From: Pontiellaceae bacterium B12227
Lineage (GTDB): Bacteria > Verrucomicrobiota > Kiritimatiellia > Kiritimatiellales > Pontiellaceae
Direction: 5' to 3'
Assembly: GCA_029432775.1 (NCBI GenBank)
Contig: JAROAZ010000001.1
Coordinates: 558,001-622,000 of the forward strand
DNA length: 64,000 bases
A program made the translations under genes and the position numbers. Below are positions 1 to 8,696 of this stretch, piece after piece (the first letter of the stretch is position 1; the number at the start of each line of letters is the position of its first letter). The notes below the pieces were generated by a model. That model was given only the letters and a program-made list of their open reading frames with translations. It was not told the DNA's origin and made no database searches.

Positions 1-126
1 ACCAATATCCTTCCAGCCCAGATCGTCCATATAGATGAGTACAATATTCGGTTTTTCTGTCGCGGCCTGAATGCCCGAGGCCATCGCTGCAATGAGCACT
101 GCAGTCATCATCGTAGTTTTTTTCAT
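1..126 (-). CDS. S1 sulfatase, N-terminal fragment (runs off left edge)
   Basis: Reading the minus strand from an ATG at 126-124 gives a signal peptide (starts MKKTTMMTAVLIAAMA) followed by KPNIVLIYMDDLGW, the N-terminal beta strand and the metal-binding Asp pair of the alkaline-phosphatase-like sulfatase fold. Only the first 42 residues are in the window, so the formylglycine site and substrate subfamily cannot be judged. It begins 3 bases after the stop of the upstream sulfatase, so the two are surely co-transcribed. The product is probably exported and acts on sulfate esters of a polysaccharide. Confidence 0.85.
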   Translation of the reverse strand, partial: MKKTTMMTAVLIAAMASGIQAATEKPNIVLIYMDDLGWKDIG

Positions 127-129
127 CGT

Positions 130-1653
130 TTATTTACCTTTATGTAAATGTTTCTTGTAGAGATCGATTTCGGCATCGTTCGTGAGTGGTTTGCCCGGCA
201 TTGTTCTGCCCCGCGCCACACTGGAGACTAGTTTTTCGGTCATTGTTTGGACACGCTCGGGGTAGATATTCGCTAAATTGGTGATTTCGGCCACATCGTC
301 TTGCAGATTATAGAGCTGCACCATGGGGTCGCCGCGCTGGATGGCCTCGGCATTGGATGGCCCGCCGCCGAATCCCTGCCCGTTGCCCGGTGCTAGAATC
401 AACTTATAGGAGCCGTCGCGGAATGCAAATTCGCCATAGTAATTGTGCAGGATCAATGTCTTGCGCAGCGGGGTCGCCTGCGGGTCTTTCAGCAGCGGAA
501 GAAAACTGATGCTGTCCACTCCGGCTTCTTCAGGCATTTTAATGCCCAGCACGTCGGCCACCGTGGCCATGTAATCAATATGACAGACCATCTTATCGCA
601 AACGGAACCGGCCGGCACAACGCCGGGCCAACGGACGATGAACGGAACACGGGTGCCGCCCTCAAAGCTGGAGCCTTTATGCCCGCGCAGGTTGGCGCTG
701 GTATAGTGGCCGTATTCCCTGGCCAGCTTAACCGATTTTGACGGACCGCTCGAACAGCCGTTATCGCTGGAGAAAAAGATCAGTGTATTTTTATCCAGCC
801 CGCTTTTTTCCAATGCCTGGAGAACCTGTCCAACCGTGTGATCTGTTTCGAGCACAAAGTCGCAATACGCCCCCATACCGCTTTTTCCTTGCCAATCCTT
901 GGAAGGAACAATCGGCGTGTGCGGCGAGGTCAGGCCGAAATAGAGAAAGAATGGCATCTGATCGTTTGCGCGCGCCTTGAAATATTCGGCGGTCTTGTCT
1001 GCCATCTTCGAGAGCATCGCTTCCGGCTCCCAGCCCGGCACCAGCGGCCCGCCGCGTCCACCGCGCGGATCCGGTTTGCTGTTTTCCGTCGGCATCGCGG
1101 TGAGCCGATCGTTTTCGATCCAGGCAAACGGCGGAAAATCCGGCACGTCGGGGCCGAAGTAATAATCGTAGCCGTGATCGACCGGGCCGCCGCGCACCGG
1201 TTCGTCGAATACCCACAGGCCATCACTCTTCTGCCAGTCCCAGCCGAGGTGCCACTTGCCGATCGCTGCGGTGAGATAGCCCTTGGATCGAATCAATTCC
1301 GGCATCGTGATGCGTTCCGGCTTGACCAAATCCTCGCCCCACGGGTTGAGCACCCCCTTCTGCAGCTTGCTGCGCCAGGAATAACGCCCCGTCAGCATGC
1401 TGTAACGCGAGGGCGTACAGACCGCAGAAGAGCTGTGCCCATCGGTGAACACCATGCCGTCACGCGCGAGTGAATCAATCGCCGGTGTTTCCAGCCGGCA
1501 GCGATTAGGATTGAGCGCCTTCACTTCGCCATAGCCCAGATCATCAGCATAGATTATAATAACATTGGGACTCTGCGCCGAAACACAAACCGACGCCAGC
1601 AATGCCAACCCGACACTGAACAAAAATGAAAATCCAGTACTTCTCACGATCAT
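130..1653 (-). CDS. Secreted S1 arylsulfatase (CTPSR type)
   Basis: A 507-residue sulfatase. The ATG at 1653 is chosen over a longer reading (to 1752) because it follows AGAGGACGG at a good distance and starts a clean signal peptide (MIVRSTGFSFLFSVGLALLA). The active-site signature CTPSR, whose Cys79 would be converted to formylglycine, lies in SAVCTPSRYSMLTGRY. DD in YADDLGYG and a downstream DNG supply metal ligands. It resembles the 58925-60433 sulfatase closely around the active site (both have a GRY-WRS stretch) and is probably the same S1 subfamily. It is the first gene of a two-sulfatase unit divergent from the GH36-like gene. It contains two imperfect copies of the interspersed palindrome (808-822 and 890-904). 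The substrate is inferred to be a sulfated sugar; position specificity is not readable. Confidence 0.93.
   Translation of the reverse strand: MIVRSTGFSFLFSVGLALLASVCVSAQSPNVIIIYADDLGYGEVKALNPNRCRLETPAIDSLARDGMVFTDGHSSSAVCTPSRYSMLTGRYSWRSKLQKGVLNPWGEDLVKPERITMPELIRSKGYLTAAIGKWHLGWDWQKSDGLWVFDEPVRGGPVDHGYDYYFGPDVPDFPPFAWIENDRLTAMPTENSKPDPRGGRGGPLVPGWEPEAMLSKMADKTAEYFKARANDQMPFFLYFGLTSPHTPIVPSKDWQGKSGMGAYCDFVLETDHTVGQVLQALEKSGLDKNTLIFFSSDNGCSSGPSKSVKLAREYGHYTSANLRGHKGSSFEGGTRVPFIVRWPGVVPAGSVCDKMVCHIDYMATVADVLGIKMPEEAGVDSISFLPLLKDPQATPLRKTLILHNYYGEFAFRDGSYKLILAPGNGQGFGGGPSNAEAIQRGDPMVQLYNLQDDVAEITNLANIYPERVQTMTEKLVSSVARGRTMPGKPLTNDAEIDLYKKHLHKGK
808..822. repeat. Interspersed palindrome, degenerate (TTCCAATGCCTGGAG)
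   Basis: One base from the TTCCARNNNYTGGAA consensus. Read on the minus strand it encodes LQALE within the sulfatase. Confidence 0.6.
890..904. repeat. Interspersed palindrome, degenerate (TGCCAATCCTTGGAA)
   Basis: One mismatch to the consensus. Encodes SKDWQ in the sulfatase, the frame that elsewhere gives SNxWK. Confidence 0.6.
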
Positions 1654-1753
1654 GCCTATTCCCGTCCTCTCAACGCTTCCTGCGCATTCCCAACTACACG
1701 CACATGCACACAAATCTAAATGCTCCATCGCAACTCTAAACCACGTCATCAAT

Positions 1754-1767
1754 ATAAATCGTATTAT
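1754..1767. promoter_or_regulatory. Candidate operator, ATAAA-TCGT-ATTAT
   Basis: One-mismatch copy of the AT-rich palindrome ATAAA-N4-TTTAT, about 100 bases upstream of the sulfatase start at 1653. The centre TCGT keeps the CG typical of LacI-family operators. Confidence 0.4.
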
Positions 1768-1864
1768 TTACGTGTTTTTGGACATGTCATCCAGCTTTTA
1801 TCGTTTTTTGTTGGGCAGCTGACATCAAAATAGTGAATACTAACAACTAACGCTTTACAGCTTG

Positions 1865-1880
1865 AATATACTGTTTTATT
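1865..1880. promoter_or_regulatory. Candidate operator, AATATA-CTGT-TTTATT
   Basis: Lies 32 bases before the GH36-like start codon. The 17 bases 1865-1881 are identical to 40071-40087, upstream of the giant beta-helix gene. One arm base differs from a perfect AATAAA/TTTATT palindrome. Confidence 0.5.
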
Positions 1881-1911
1881 TATAACTCAACCTACCACTG
1901 GAGATGATTGA

Positions 1912-4185
1912 ATGAAACTCGCGACCCTGTTTCTGTCTTTTTTTGCCGTCGGCTCCCTCTGCGCCGCACCAACGATTGAAAACGATTATATGCGGATTGA
2001 ACTTAACGGTGAGAATCTGCATCTCTATTCCAAAGGGCCTGCTGCCGGTAAAATGACGGCCACTATTGATCTGCCGGGCCTTACAGGAACGGCCAAGGAG
2101 GCCGAACATACCGACGCACTCTGGGGGAACGGCACCCGCCTGACCATCAACCACGGCGAAAGCTTAACCACGCTCACCCTGTTCGAAGACAATCCATTCA
2201 TGCAGCTGGAAACCCATTTGGCCAATCGGGCAGAAAATATGCGTGATTTAAAAAAAGTGATTATCGCAAAGATGTCCATGGAAATTGAGGGCGTGAACAG
2301 CAACGACTTGAACACGCTCGGCAGTGGCGGACTTCGATCTGCCGACAGCCCCAAGGGCAGCTATGCCTACAGTGTGCTGGCCGACCCGAAATCGCGCAAC
2401 GGCGTGTTTTGCGGGTGGCTGACCCAATTGCGCGGGGTTGGGCTCATGCTCCCCTCCTACAAGGACGGCGTCCACCGACTTGAAACCCAGCTAGACTTCG
2501 GCCTGATGCGTCTGAACCCCGGCCAAACCCGTGCGACCGACACCCTGCTTATCGGCTTCTTCGACGATGCGCGGCGCGGCCTCGAACAGTATGCCGACGA
2601 CATTACCAAGGTCTACGACATCAACCTTCCCCCCAAGCCGAACGTCTACTGCACCTGGTACCATCGCAAACAGACCGGATCCGGGGCCTCGACAGAAAAA
2701 ATGCTCGCCGAAAACGGCGCGTTTGCCAAAGAACACCTTAAGCCCTTCGGCCTGGACGTCCTCCAAATCGACGACAATTGGCAGGCGCTCGAAAACGATC
2801 CGGGCAAACAAAACAAGGGCCCCAACAAAACCTTCATCTCAACCACCAAACATTACCCGAGCGGAATGGCCCGCACCGCCCAAACCATCCGCGAAGAAGG
2901 CTTCACGCCCGGCATCTGGTTCATGCCCTTCGCCGGCGACACCAACAACCCCACCTTCAACCCGTCCATTTTCGCCACCGACAAAACCACCGGCCTCCCC
3001 TTTGAGGAAAAACGCTGGTCCGGCGCCACTATCGACGCCTCCAACCCCCGAGGCGAAGCCTTCCTGCGCGAACGCTTCAAACGCATCCACGACTGGGGTT
3101 ACCGCTATATCAAAGTCGACGGCCTGCACGTCGGAACCCCCAGCCCGAACCTATACGTCAACCGCTCCTACGACGGCAAGGTGTTCGCCGATGCCGAGAT
3201 CCACGATAAAAGCCTGACTTTCATCGAAGCCTATCGCAAAGGGCTCACCATGTTACGCGAAGGGTTCCCGGACACCTTCATCCTTGGCTGCGCTGCCACC
3301 CAGAACTATCTTTCGCTTGCGCCGGTCTTCGGACTTGTCGATGCCATGCGCGTCGGCCCCGACAACGGCGGCGCAGTCAAAGGCAACTGGGCCCAGACCA
3401 CCGCCGGTGCCGACTATGCCGGCAACCTCTGGTTCCTCAACAACCGCGTCTGGTACAACGACCCCGACCCCATCTACGTGCGCAAAACAGTTCCACTGAA
3501 CAACGCGCGCTGGATGGCCTCATGGCTGGCCGTCAGTGGCTCCATGAACACCACCAGCGTACAGTATGGCCTGCTCGCCCCGGAACGGCTCGACATTATC
3601 AAACGCACCCTGCCCGCGCACAACTTCGATGCCCGCCCGGTCGATATTCTCGAAAACAGCAAACCGCAGATCTGGAAAGCCGAAAACGACCGCGTCGTTA
3701 TTCTCGGATTGTTTAACTGGGACGAAGAAAAAGAAACTGACATCAACTATCCACTCGAACGAATGGGCCTTGACTCGAAGACGGGATATGAAGCATTCGA
3801 TTTCTGGGACAACCGCTACCTCGGCACGATCAAGGGCGATCTAAACACCACACTGGAAGGCGCCCACTGCCAGGTGCTCGCCCTGCGCGAAGCCAAAGAC
3901 CACCCGCAACTGCTCAGCACCTCCCGCCACATCACCCAAGGGCTTATCGATGTGGTTTCCGAAGATTGGAACCCGAATAAACGCGAGTTGCGCGGCACCT
4001 GCAAGGTCGTCGCCAACGATCCCTACGAACTTCGCATCGTCTGCCCGCAAGGTTTCCAGGCACTGGAAATAAAAACCGACGACCACAATGCCACCATATC
4101 AACCATTGAGCAGGCCGACGGCCTTGCACGCATCTCTATCACTCCCTCCATCACAGGAACGATGAACTGGAGCGTCACATTCTAA
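1912..4185 (+). CDS. Secreted GH36-like alpha-galactosidase family enzyme
   Basis: A 757-residue exported glycosidase, with GGAG 8 bases before the ATG and a signal peptide ending near LCA. An N-terminal beta-sandwich (about 20-220) is followed by a (beta/alpha)8 barrel with clan GH-D features: YCTWYHR near 243, LQIDDNW near 283, YIKVDG with the candidate nucleophile Asp403, and RVGPDNGG with the candidate acid/base Asp484. A C-terminal beta domain follows. Family members release alpha-galactose or related alpha-linked sugars; the exact sugar here is not certain. It is the only enzyme gene on the plus strand, divergent from the sulfatase pair, with a candidate operator at 1865-1880. A perfect copy of the interspersed palindrome (4054-4068) is read in frame as FQALE near the C terminus. 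Confidence 0.85.
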   Translation: MKLATLFLSFFAVGSLCAAPTIENDYMRIELNGENLHLYSKGPAAGKMTATIDLPGLTGTAKEAEHTDALWGNGTRLTINHGESLTTLTLFEDNPFMQLETHLANRAENMRDLKKVIIAKMSMEIEGVNSNDLNTLGSGGLRSADSPKGSYAYSVLADPKSRNGVFCGWLTQLRGVGLMLPSYKDGVHRLETQLDFGLMRLNPGQTRATDTLLIGFFDDARRGLEQYADDITKVYDINLPPKPNVYCTWYHRKQTGSGASTEKMLAENGAFAKEHLKPFGLDVLQIDDNWQALENDPGKQNKGPNKTFISTTKHYPSGMARTAQTIREEGFTPGIWFMPFAGDTNNPTFNPSIFATDKTTGLPFEEKRWSGATIDASNPRGEAFLRERFKRIHDWGYRYIKVDGLHVGTPSPNLYVNRSYDGKVFADAEIHDKSLTFIEAYRKGLTMLREGFPDTFILGCAATQNYLSLAPVFGLVDAMRVGPDNGGAVKGNWAQTTAGADYAGNLWFLNNRVWYNDPDPIYVRKTVPLNNARWMASWLAVSGSMNTTSVQYGLLAPERLDIIKRTLPAHNFDARPVDILENSKPQIWKAENDRVVILGLFNWDEEKETDINYPLERMGLDSKTGYEAFDFWDNRYLGTIKGDLNTTLEGAHCQVLALREAKDHPQLLSTSRHITQGLIDVVSEDWNPNKRELRGTCKVVANDPYELRIVCPQGFQALEIKTDDHNATISTIEQADGLARISITPSITGTMNWSVTF
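4054..4068. repeat. Interspersed palindrome, exact (TTCCAGGCACTGGAA)
   Basis: Exact match with perfectly complementary arms. Encodes FQALE in the plus-strand GH36-like gene, so the motif is not restricted to minus-strand genes. Confidence 0.85.
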
Positions 4186-4652
4186 CGTGCAACACCCGGA
4201 TCTTCCTTTCGGAGGTCTAGTCTTGCAGCCAGAAAGGATCGAATTTCTTTTTTCTCTTCTGCGTGACGGTGAAGGCTACTCATATCTCACAAATATAACA
4301 TCGCCGCCCCAAGATTGCTTCCATACTCCTGTGCAAGGGAAAGCGACGAGGATGTCCCTTCAGACTCGGGATGTAGGCGCGCCTCTTCTGAATGAAGAGC
4401 GCGTGAATGCTAACAGAAACGCTGCCTTTGCTGCGAAAAGAACCGCGTTCTACAACGCCAATTTCCAGAAACAACACTTAATCTAAAAGCTCAAGCGAGT
4501 AGGACGCCGCTTCTACGAAAAATTCCGGACGGCGTCACAACTCCATTCAGCTTATTCGTTCTGCCAAAGTTTCTTGTCATACTGGAATACACGAAGAATA
4601 ACTTGGAGAATCAATTCCTTCCATCCAGTTCCTTCCGCTTATTAACCCGCAG
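4186..4652. other. 467-base gap between convergent genes
   Basis: Separates the GH36-like gene and the symporter. A 99-codon open frame at 4187-4486 has no ribosome binding site or recognisable protein features and is not called. The only structure seen is a hairpin at 4378-4403 (CGCG, bulged C, CTCTTC, loop TGAAT, GAAGAGCGCG). It lacks a following T run, so a role as terminator of the GH36-like transcript is only possible. Confidence 0.5.
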
Positions 4653-6449
4653 TTATTTCGTTTCTTTGGGCTTGTAGGCATGGGCCAGTACCCAACCGAG
4701 TATGCCCACCGAACCACCGATTCCGATGAATGCAAAGATCGACATCAGGGTAACCGGATTGCCCTGGATCAGATTAATCACCAACACCACGAGCCCGATA
4801 AGGAGCACGAAGCAACCATATACACCGGCAAGCGTTCCCAGCATTTTTCCCTGGGCATGATCCATGCATTCTTCGTGGTCATCCGCCATAACCGGACGTT
4901 CCTGATTATCGATAAATTCCTGCAGTTCCTTAGCCCGTTCGTCTTGATGGTCTCTATAGAAAAATTTGGTACAATAGAAGAAGATCGGCTGGAAAACGAC
5001 ACAGAGAATGACGGGTAACATCTGGCCGAAATCACCCAGTTCCCGCGGGGACATATCCAGGCCAAAGGTCGTATTCGCCCACTCCGGTGTGAGCGTAAAC
5101 TTGCAAAGCGAGGTGAAAATCAGACCGAACAAAGCCGTACCCCATGCCGCCCAGTCGGGCGTGCGTTTCACAAAGAACATCATGAGCAACGGGATAATGG
5201 TGGGTGTGGAAACCAGCGCCGTGAAATCCATCATCAGCTTGAAGAGCCCTGCCTTGGAATTGTTGAAGTACATCGCCATCGCCACGATGATGATCCCGAG
5301 CACCAGCGTGGTGATTTTGGAAGCAAGCATCTGCTCTTTACCTGACGCATTCTTGCGCAGAACCGGCTGATAGAAATTTTTCACAAAGATGCCGGCGTTG
5401 CGGTTCAGTCCGGTATCCATGGAAGAGATGGTTGCGGCAAACATGCCCGCAATCAACAACCCCATAAGCCCGACCGGAAGGGTTTCGAAAGCCATGACTA
5501 CATAGGCGGTCTGCTCCGGATTTCCCATGCCAGGGAACACCGCCGCAAGATCCGGATACTTGATAGCCGCCACCAACGGAGGGATAAACCAGACCAACGG
5601 ACCAACAATAAACAGTGCGGAAGCCATCCAGGCCGCCTTGCTGGCATTCTTACTATCCTTCGCGGTCAGATAGCGGGTGGCTTCCTGTGGATTATTAACG
5701 ATCATAATGAATTTCAACAGGTTGGAAATCATCCAGATTGCCAATAGCCATCCATAGTTAAAATCGTTACCGAAGGCCAGATTCTCGACCGGCGACTGCC
5801 GGATGATTTCCGAAGGTCCACCGATCACATTCAACGAACCAATCGCCATGACCACCGCAATCCCCATCAGGATGACCATCTGCATAAAGTCCGAAGCCAC
5901 CACGGCCCAGGAACCGCCCAAGGTGGAGTTGAACAGAACAATAATGGCGGTAATTACCATGATGTGCTCAACGCCAACCCAGGCCGGGAACATGGAACCG
6001 AAAACGGAATAAATAAAAATTGAAAGGCCATTGAGCCAGAGACCGGCAACAAAAACGCCGGTTGGAATGGATAGCCACGTATAGACTTGCTCCGTACCTG
6101 CACCAAACCGCTGGCGCACGCCCTGAATGGCGGTGATGACCCGCATCTGGCGGAATTTCCGCGCAAAATAGATTCCCGCAATAGCAAAACCGAGTGCATT
6201 ACCCCAGAAAACAGACAATATGCGCAGGCCGTTCGAATAGACATCACTGGCAGCACCGGTGAATGTCCACGCACTGAATTGCATCATGAAGGCCGATGCG
6301 CCCGCCATCCACCACAGCATCTGACCACTGCCGCGAAAGTAATCGCTGGTATTCTTAATGAATTTCTTGGAAAGCCATCCAATGGAAAAGAGAAAGCCAA
6401 AGTAAAAAACCAACACCCCGATATCAATAACACTAATTTCGTTTTGCAT
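4653..6449 (-). CDS. Sodium:solute symporter (SSS family)
   Basis: A 598-residue polytopic inner-membrane protein with about 13 hydrophobic segments. The N-terminal region (IDIGVLVFYFGFLFSIGW, then a DYFRGSGQMLWWMAGAS stretch) is typical of SGLT-like symporters of the SSS family, which import sugars, sugar acids or other small solutes with Na+. AGGAATGATCT precedes the start. It lies 98 bases downstream of the LacI-type regulator, with a near-perfect operator candidate between them (6493-6506), so it probably responds to that regulator. It is the only transporter in the window and so the best candidate for uptake of mono- or small oligosaccharides released outside. Substrate is inferred from context only. 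Confidence 0.92.
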   Translation of the reverse strand: MQNEISVIDIGVLVFYFGFLFSIGWLSKKFIKNTSDYFRGSGQMLWWMAGASAFMMQFSAWTFTGAASDVYSNGLRILSVFWGNALGFAIAGIYFARKFRQMRVITAIQGVRQRFGAGTEQVYTWLSIPTGVFVAGLWLNGLSIFIYSVFGSMFPAWVGVEHIMVITAIIVLFNSTLGGSWAVVASDFMQMVILMGIAVVMAIGSLNVIGGPSEIIRQSPVENLAFGNDFNYGWLLAIWMISNLLKFIMIVNNPQEATRYLTAKDSKNASKAAWMASALFIVGPLVWFIPPLVAAIKYPDLAAVFPGMGNPEQTAYVVMAFETLPVGLMGLLIAGMFAATISSMDTGLNRNAGIFVKNFYQPVLRKNASGKEQMLASKITTLVLGIIIVAMAMYFNNSKAGLFKLMMDFTALVSTPTIIPLLMMFFVKRTPDWAAWGTALFGLIFTSLCKFTLTPEWANTTFGLDMSPRELGDFGQMLPVILCVVFQPIFFYCTKFFYRDHQDERAKELQEFIDNQERPVMADDHEECMDHAQGKMLGTLAGVYGCFVLLIGLVVLVINLIQGNPVTLMSIFAFIGIGGSVGILGWVLAHAYKPKETK

Positions 6450-6492
6450 AGATCATTCCTATTTAATCCCAACACGGGTAATGCAAATACAT

Positions 6493-6506
6493 ATAAAACG
6501 CTTTAT
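6493..6506. promoter_or_regulatory. Candidate LacI-type operator, ATAAA-ACGC-TTTAT
   Basis: Exact ATAAA-N4-TTTAT palindrome with a central CG, 43 bases before the symporter start and directly downstream of the LacI-type gene. This is the copy most likely to be bound by that regulator. Confidence 0.6.
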
Positions 6507-6547
6507 CTCAGATGTCAAGTGAGCCTTTTCTATGACTCAGAATTTTA

Positions 6548-7588
6548 TTAACGCGTGGATTCGCCGATAACCAGCTCCGGGCGGAACTTGATTGAAGGAA
6601 CCTCCTGCTGATCCGCACCCTCAACCACCCGCAAGGCCATTTCCAAGGCCGCATAGCCCATATCATAGGCCGGTATTCGCATGGTGGTCAGCGGCCTCCA
6701 GGCAGAGAACGACGCATACGCACCATTGTAGCCCGCAAGCCCGATATCATCCGGAACATGGAGTTTTCTCCGATACAACAGCTTTGCAATGCTGTTCGCC
6801 AGGTCATCGTCGTAGGCAAATATGGCATCAGGCAAAGGTTTATCCAGCAACCATTCGTCAGGAATACGCTGATTCACTTCCAGCATTTCCTTCATCTGAA
6901 TCGTTCGTACATCGGGTTCCAGACCGGCGGCGGCCATCGCCTTCTTATATCCGCCAAGACGGTCCAATGCACTGTAATGCATATCTTCGAGTTTTTGCCC
7001 CTCGGAATGCGTCCGCAACGCAAAGACAATGTTGCGGTATCCCCGCTCGATCAAATAGTCGGTCATAATCCGGCCACCGGCCTGATCATCGAGCCAGGCG
7101 GAGTTGTACTTATGCTGATCATTCACATAAACCACTGGCAGGCCGCTGTCCGTTAACTCATCATGAATCAACGATGATAAATGGTGATAACTGGCCACCA
7201 CGAGTGCATCCAGGTTTTTTTCACGGAGCAACGAGGGCACCGTTTCCTGATAGTGCCCCTGCTCGTTTTCCAAACCCACCAGAATAACCCGGTATCCGTG
7301 CCGTTGAGCTGCATCACTGACCCCCATCAGGTATCCTTCAGGCGGACGCGTATAAACCCCCTTCTTTGCCACGAAGAAACCAATGTTATGAAATTTGTTC
7401 GACCGGACCGACCGAGCTCCGGCGTGCGGACGGAAACCGACTTTTCGCGCTGCTTCCTGAACACGCAACACCGTCTTCTCACTGACCTTGATGGTTGAAT
7501 TCGGGTTCGGACTGAGAGCTTGTGACACTGCTCCCAAACTTAACCCGGCTTCATTTGCAACATCCTTAATTGTAACGCGTGCCATCAT
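6548..7588 (-). CDS. LacI-family transcriptional regulator
   Basis: A 346-residue regulator. Residues about 4-26 form the LacI helix-turn-helix (VTIKDVANEAGLSLGAVSQAL); a hinge and a periplasmic-binding-protein-like effector domain follow, including IGFFV near 70 and a C-terminal EMALRVVEG stretch. GGAG lies a few bases before tandem ATG codons, so the start could be 7588 or 7585. Such proteins usually bind palindromes with a central CG and respond to a sugar. It heads a two-gene unit with the symporter and is the only LacI-type regulator seen here. I infer it may control the island through the AATAAA-N4-TTTATT sites. The effector sugar is unknown. Confidence 0.95.
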   Translation of the reverse strand: MMARVTIKDVANEAGLSLGAVSQALSPNPNSTIKVSEKTVLRVQEAARKVGFRPHAGARSVRSNKFHNIGFFVAKKGVYTRPPEGYLMGVSDAAQRHGYRVILVGLENEQGHYQETVPSLLREKNLDALVVASYHHLSSLIHDELTDSGLPVVYVNDQHKYNSAWLDDQAGGRIMTDYLIERGYRNIVFALRTHSEGQKLEDMHYSALDRLGGYKKAMAAAGLEPDVRTIQMKEMLEVNQRIPDEWLLDKPLPDAIFAYDDDLANSIAKLLYRRKLHVPDDIGLAGYNGAYASFSAWRPLTTMRIPAYDMGYAALEMALRVVEGADQQEVPSIKFRPELVIGESTR

Positions 7589-7685
7589 CCATCTCCTTTA
7601 GGCAGCCCATAAAAATCCGCCATTTCATAAAAATTTATTTATAGTATGCCGGACCAATCGGTGGCAATAAAATTTTATCTCCAAC

Positions 7686-8465
7686 TCAACGTGTTTTTAT
7701 TAAAAAATCATCAAATCGGGCAAAAGAATCGTTCATTGGTGCAAATTCCGGTGTTTGGCCGCCATGAAAGGTGGAAAAATAGAATGCATCAATCTCGCCC
7801 AGCTCTCCAATCCGTAAGCGCAGGCCCTTCAAATCGACCACCTTCTTCCCGTCAAGCCAGGCCTGTATGCGGCCATCCTTCCCGTCGGGAGCATTCAGCC
7901 TGATGCGCTGGCGGAACTCATACCACCTTCCCGTCTGCATCACCACGCCCTCGAAAGGATGCTGGTCCCCCCATTCGGACTTGTTATCAACATAATAGAG
8001 ATAAAGTTCGGCCGATCCGCCCTCTCGCCACATAAAGCGTGCGCTCCATCCCTCTCCTTTGGTTGGATGAATACCCCCTGTGTATTTTTCGCCCCCGCTC
8101 GTTAATCCCGGCAGCTTTCCACCGAGCCGAAAATCAAACCCCTGCTCAAACATAACCTTGTAGGAAAGCTCATACTCATCCGCTGGAGGAAGGTTCAGCA
8201 CAAAATGACTGCCGGTTTCCTGCGGCCCCACTCCGCCCTCGGGATAGGAAATACGAAGCACCTTGCCCTGCGAACCGTTTTCAACTACCGCGAGCTTGCC
8301 GTACAAATGTGCCCAACTGACATTTTTCCAATATTCGGAAAATTCGAGGTCGGCATAAATCATAGGCGCGAAACGCTCGAAATCCTCCTGCAACACCGCT
8401 TTTTCCGCCGCAATGCATCCATTCACACTGACCAGACAAACTAGGCTAATCATCCAATTGTTCAT
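7686..8465 (-). CDS. Secreted PL14-like polysaccharide lyase
   Basis: A 259-residue exported protein (signal peptide to about CIAAE) behind AAGGAG with six bases to the ATG. The beta-jelly-roll pattern GKLPGL, FMWREGGSAELYLYYV, GRWYEFRQRIRLN, DGRIQAWLDGKKV and a late FYFSTFHGG matches the PL14-type lyase fold known from alginate and glucuronan lyases. This points to beta-elimination on a uronate polymer, but the substrate cannot be fixed from sequence alone. It is a single-gene unit with its own operator candidate (8564-8577), directly after the long operon and before the LacI gene. One imperfect palindrome copy (8326-8340) lies inside it. Confidence 0.65.
   Translation of the reverse strand: MNNWMISLVCLVSVNGCIAAEKAVLQEDFERFAPMIYADLEFSEYWKNVSWAHLYGKLAVVENGSQGKVLRISYPEGGVGPQETGSHFVLNLPPADEYELSYKVMFEQGFDFRLGGKLPGLTSGGEKYTGGIHPTKGEGWSARFMWREGGSAELYLYYVDNKSEWGDQHPFEGVVMQTGRWYEFRQRIRLNAPDGKDGRIQAWLDGKKVVDLKGLRLRIGELGEIDAFYFSTFHGGQTPEFAPMNDSFARFDDFLIKTR
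8326..8340. repeat. Interspersed palindrome, degenerate (TTCCAATATTCGGAA)
   Basis: One mismatch to the consensus; lies inside the PL14-like gene, where the minus strand reads EYWKN. Confidence 0.6.
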
Positions 8466-8563
8466 GCAAGTCTCCTTAAAAATGGTTTCCGCCCCATGCG
8501 CGGTTCAGGGCGCACCAGCCCAGACCGACCGGCCTACATGAGGCCTTTTATCGCGCATTTTAT

Positions 8564-8577
8564 ATAAATTATTTTAT
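8564..8577. promoter_or_regulatory. Candidate operator, ATAAA-TTAT-TTTAT
   Basis: Exact arms of the AT-rich palindrome, about 98 bases upstream of the PL14-like start, in the 231-base gap 8466-8696. Confidence 0.5.
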
Positions 8578-8696
8578 CCCGTTTCAACCTTTTTACGGTC
8601 CGTCCCTATCATCAAGCGCATCACGTTAATGGAAGAGCCGATCCGGCCCGATGTGTTTGATATTAAATCCCCACCCAGTATAAAAACTCAACCGAC

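Noticed and set aside
4378-4403. Hairpin with 10-bp bulged stem
   Set aside because: Could end the GH36-like transcript, but there is no T run and it lies about 190 bases after the stop; not called a terminator.
4187-4486. 99-codon open frame after the GH36-like gene
   Set aside because: No ribosome binding site, no domain or signal features; considered non-coding.
7621-7645. AT-rich ATAAAAATTTATTTAT upstream of the LacI-type gene
   Set aside because: Suggestive of autoregulation, but the arms do not fit AATAAA-N4-TTTATT in the right spacing.
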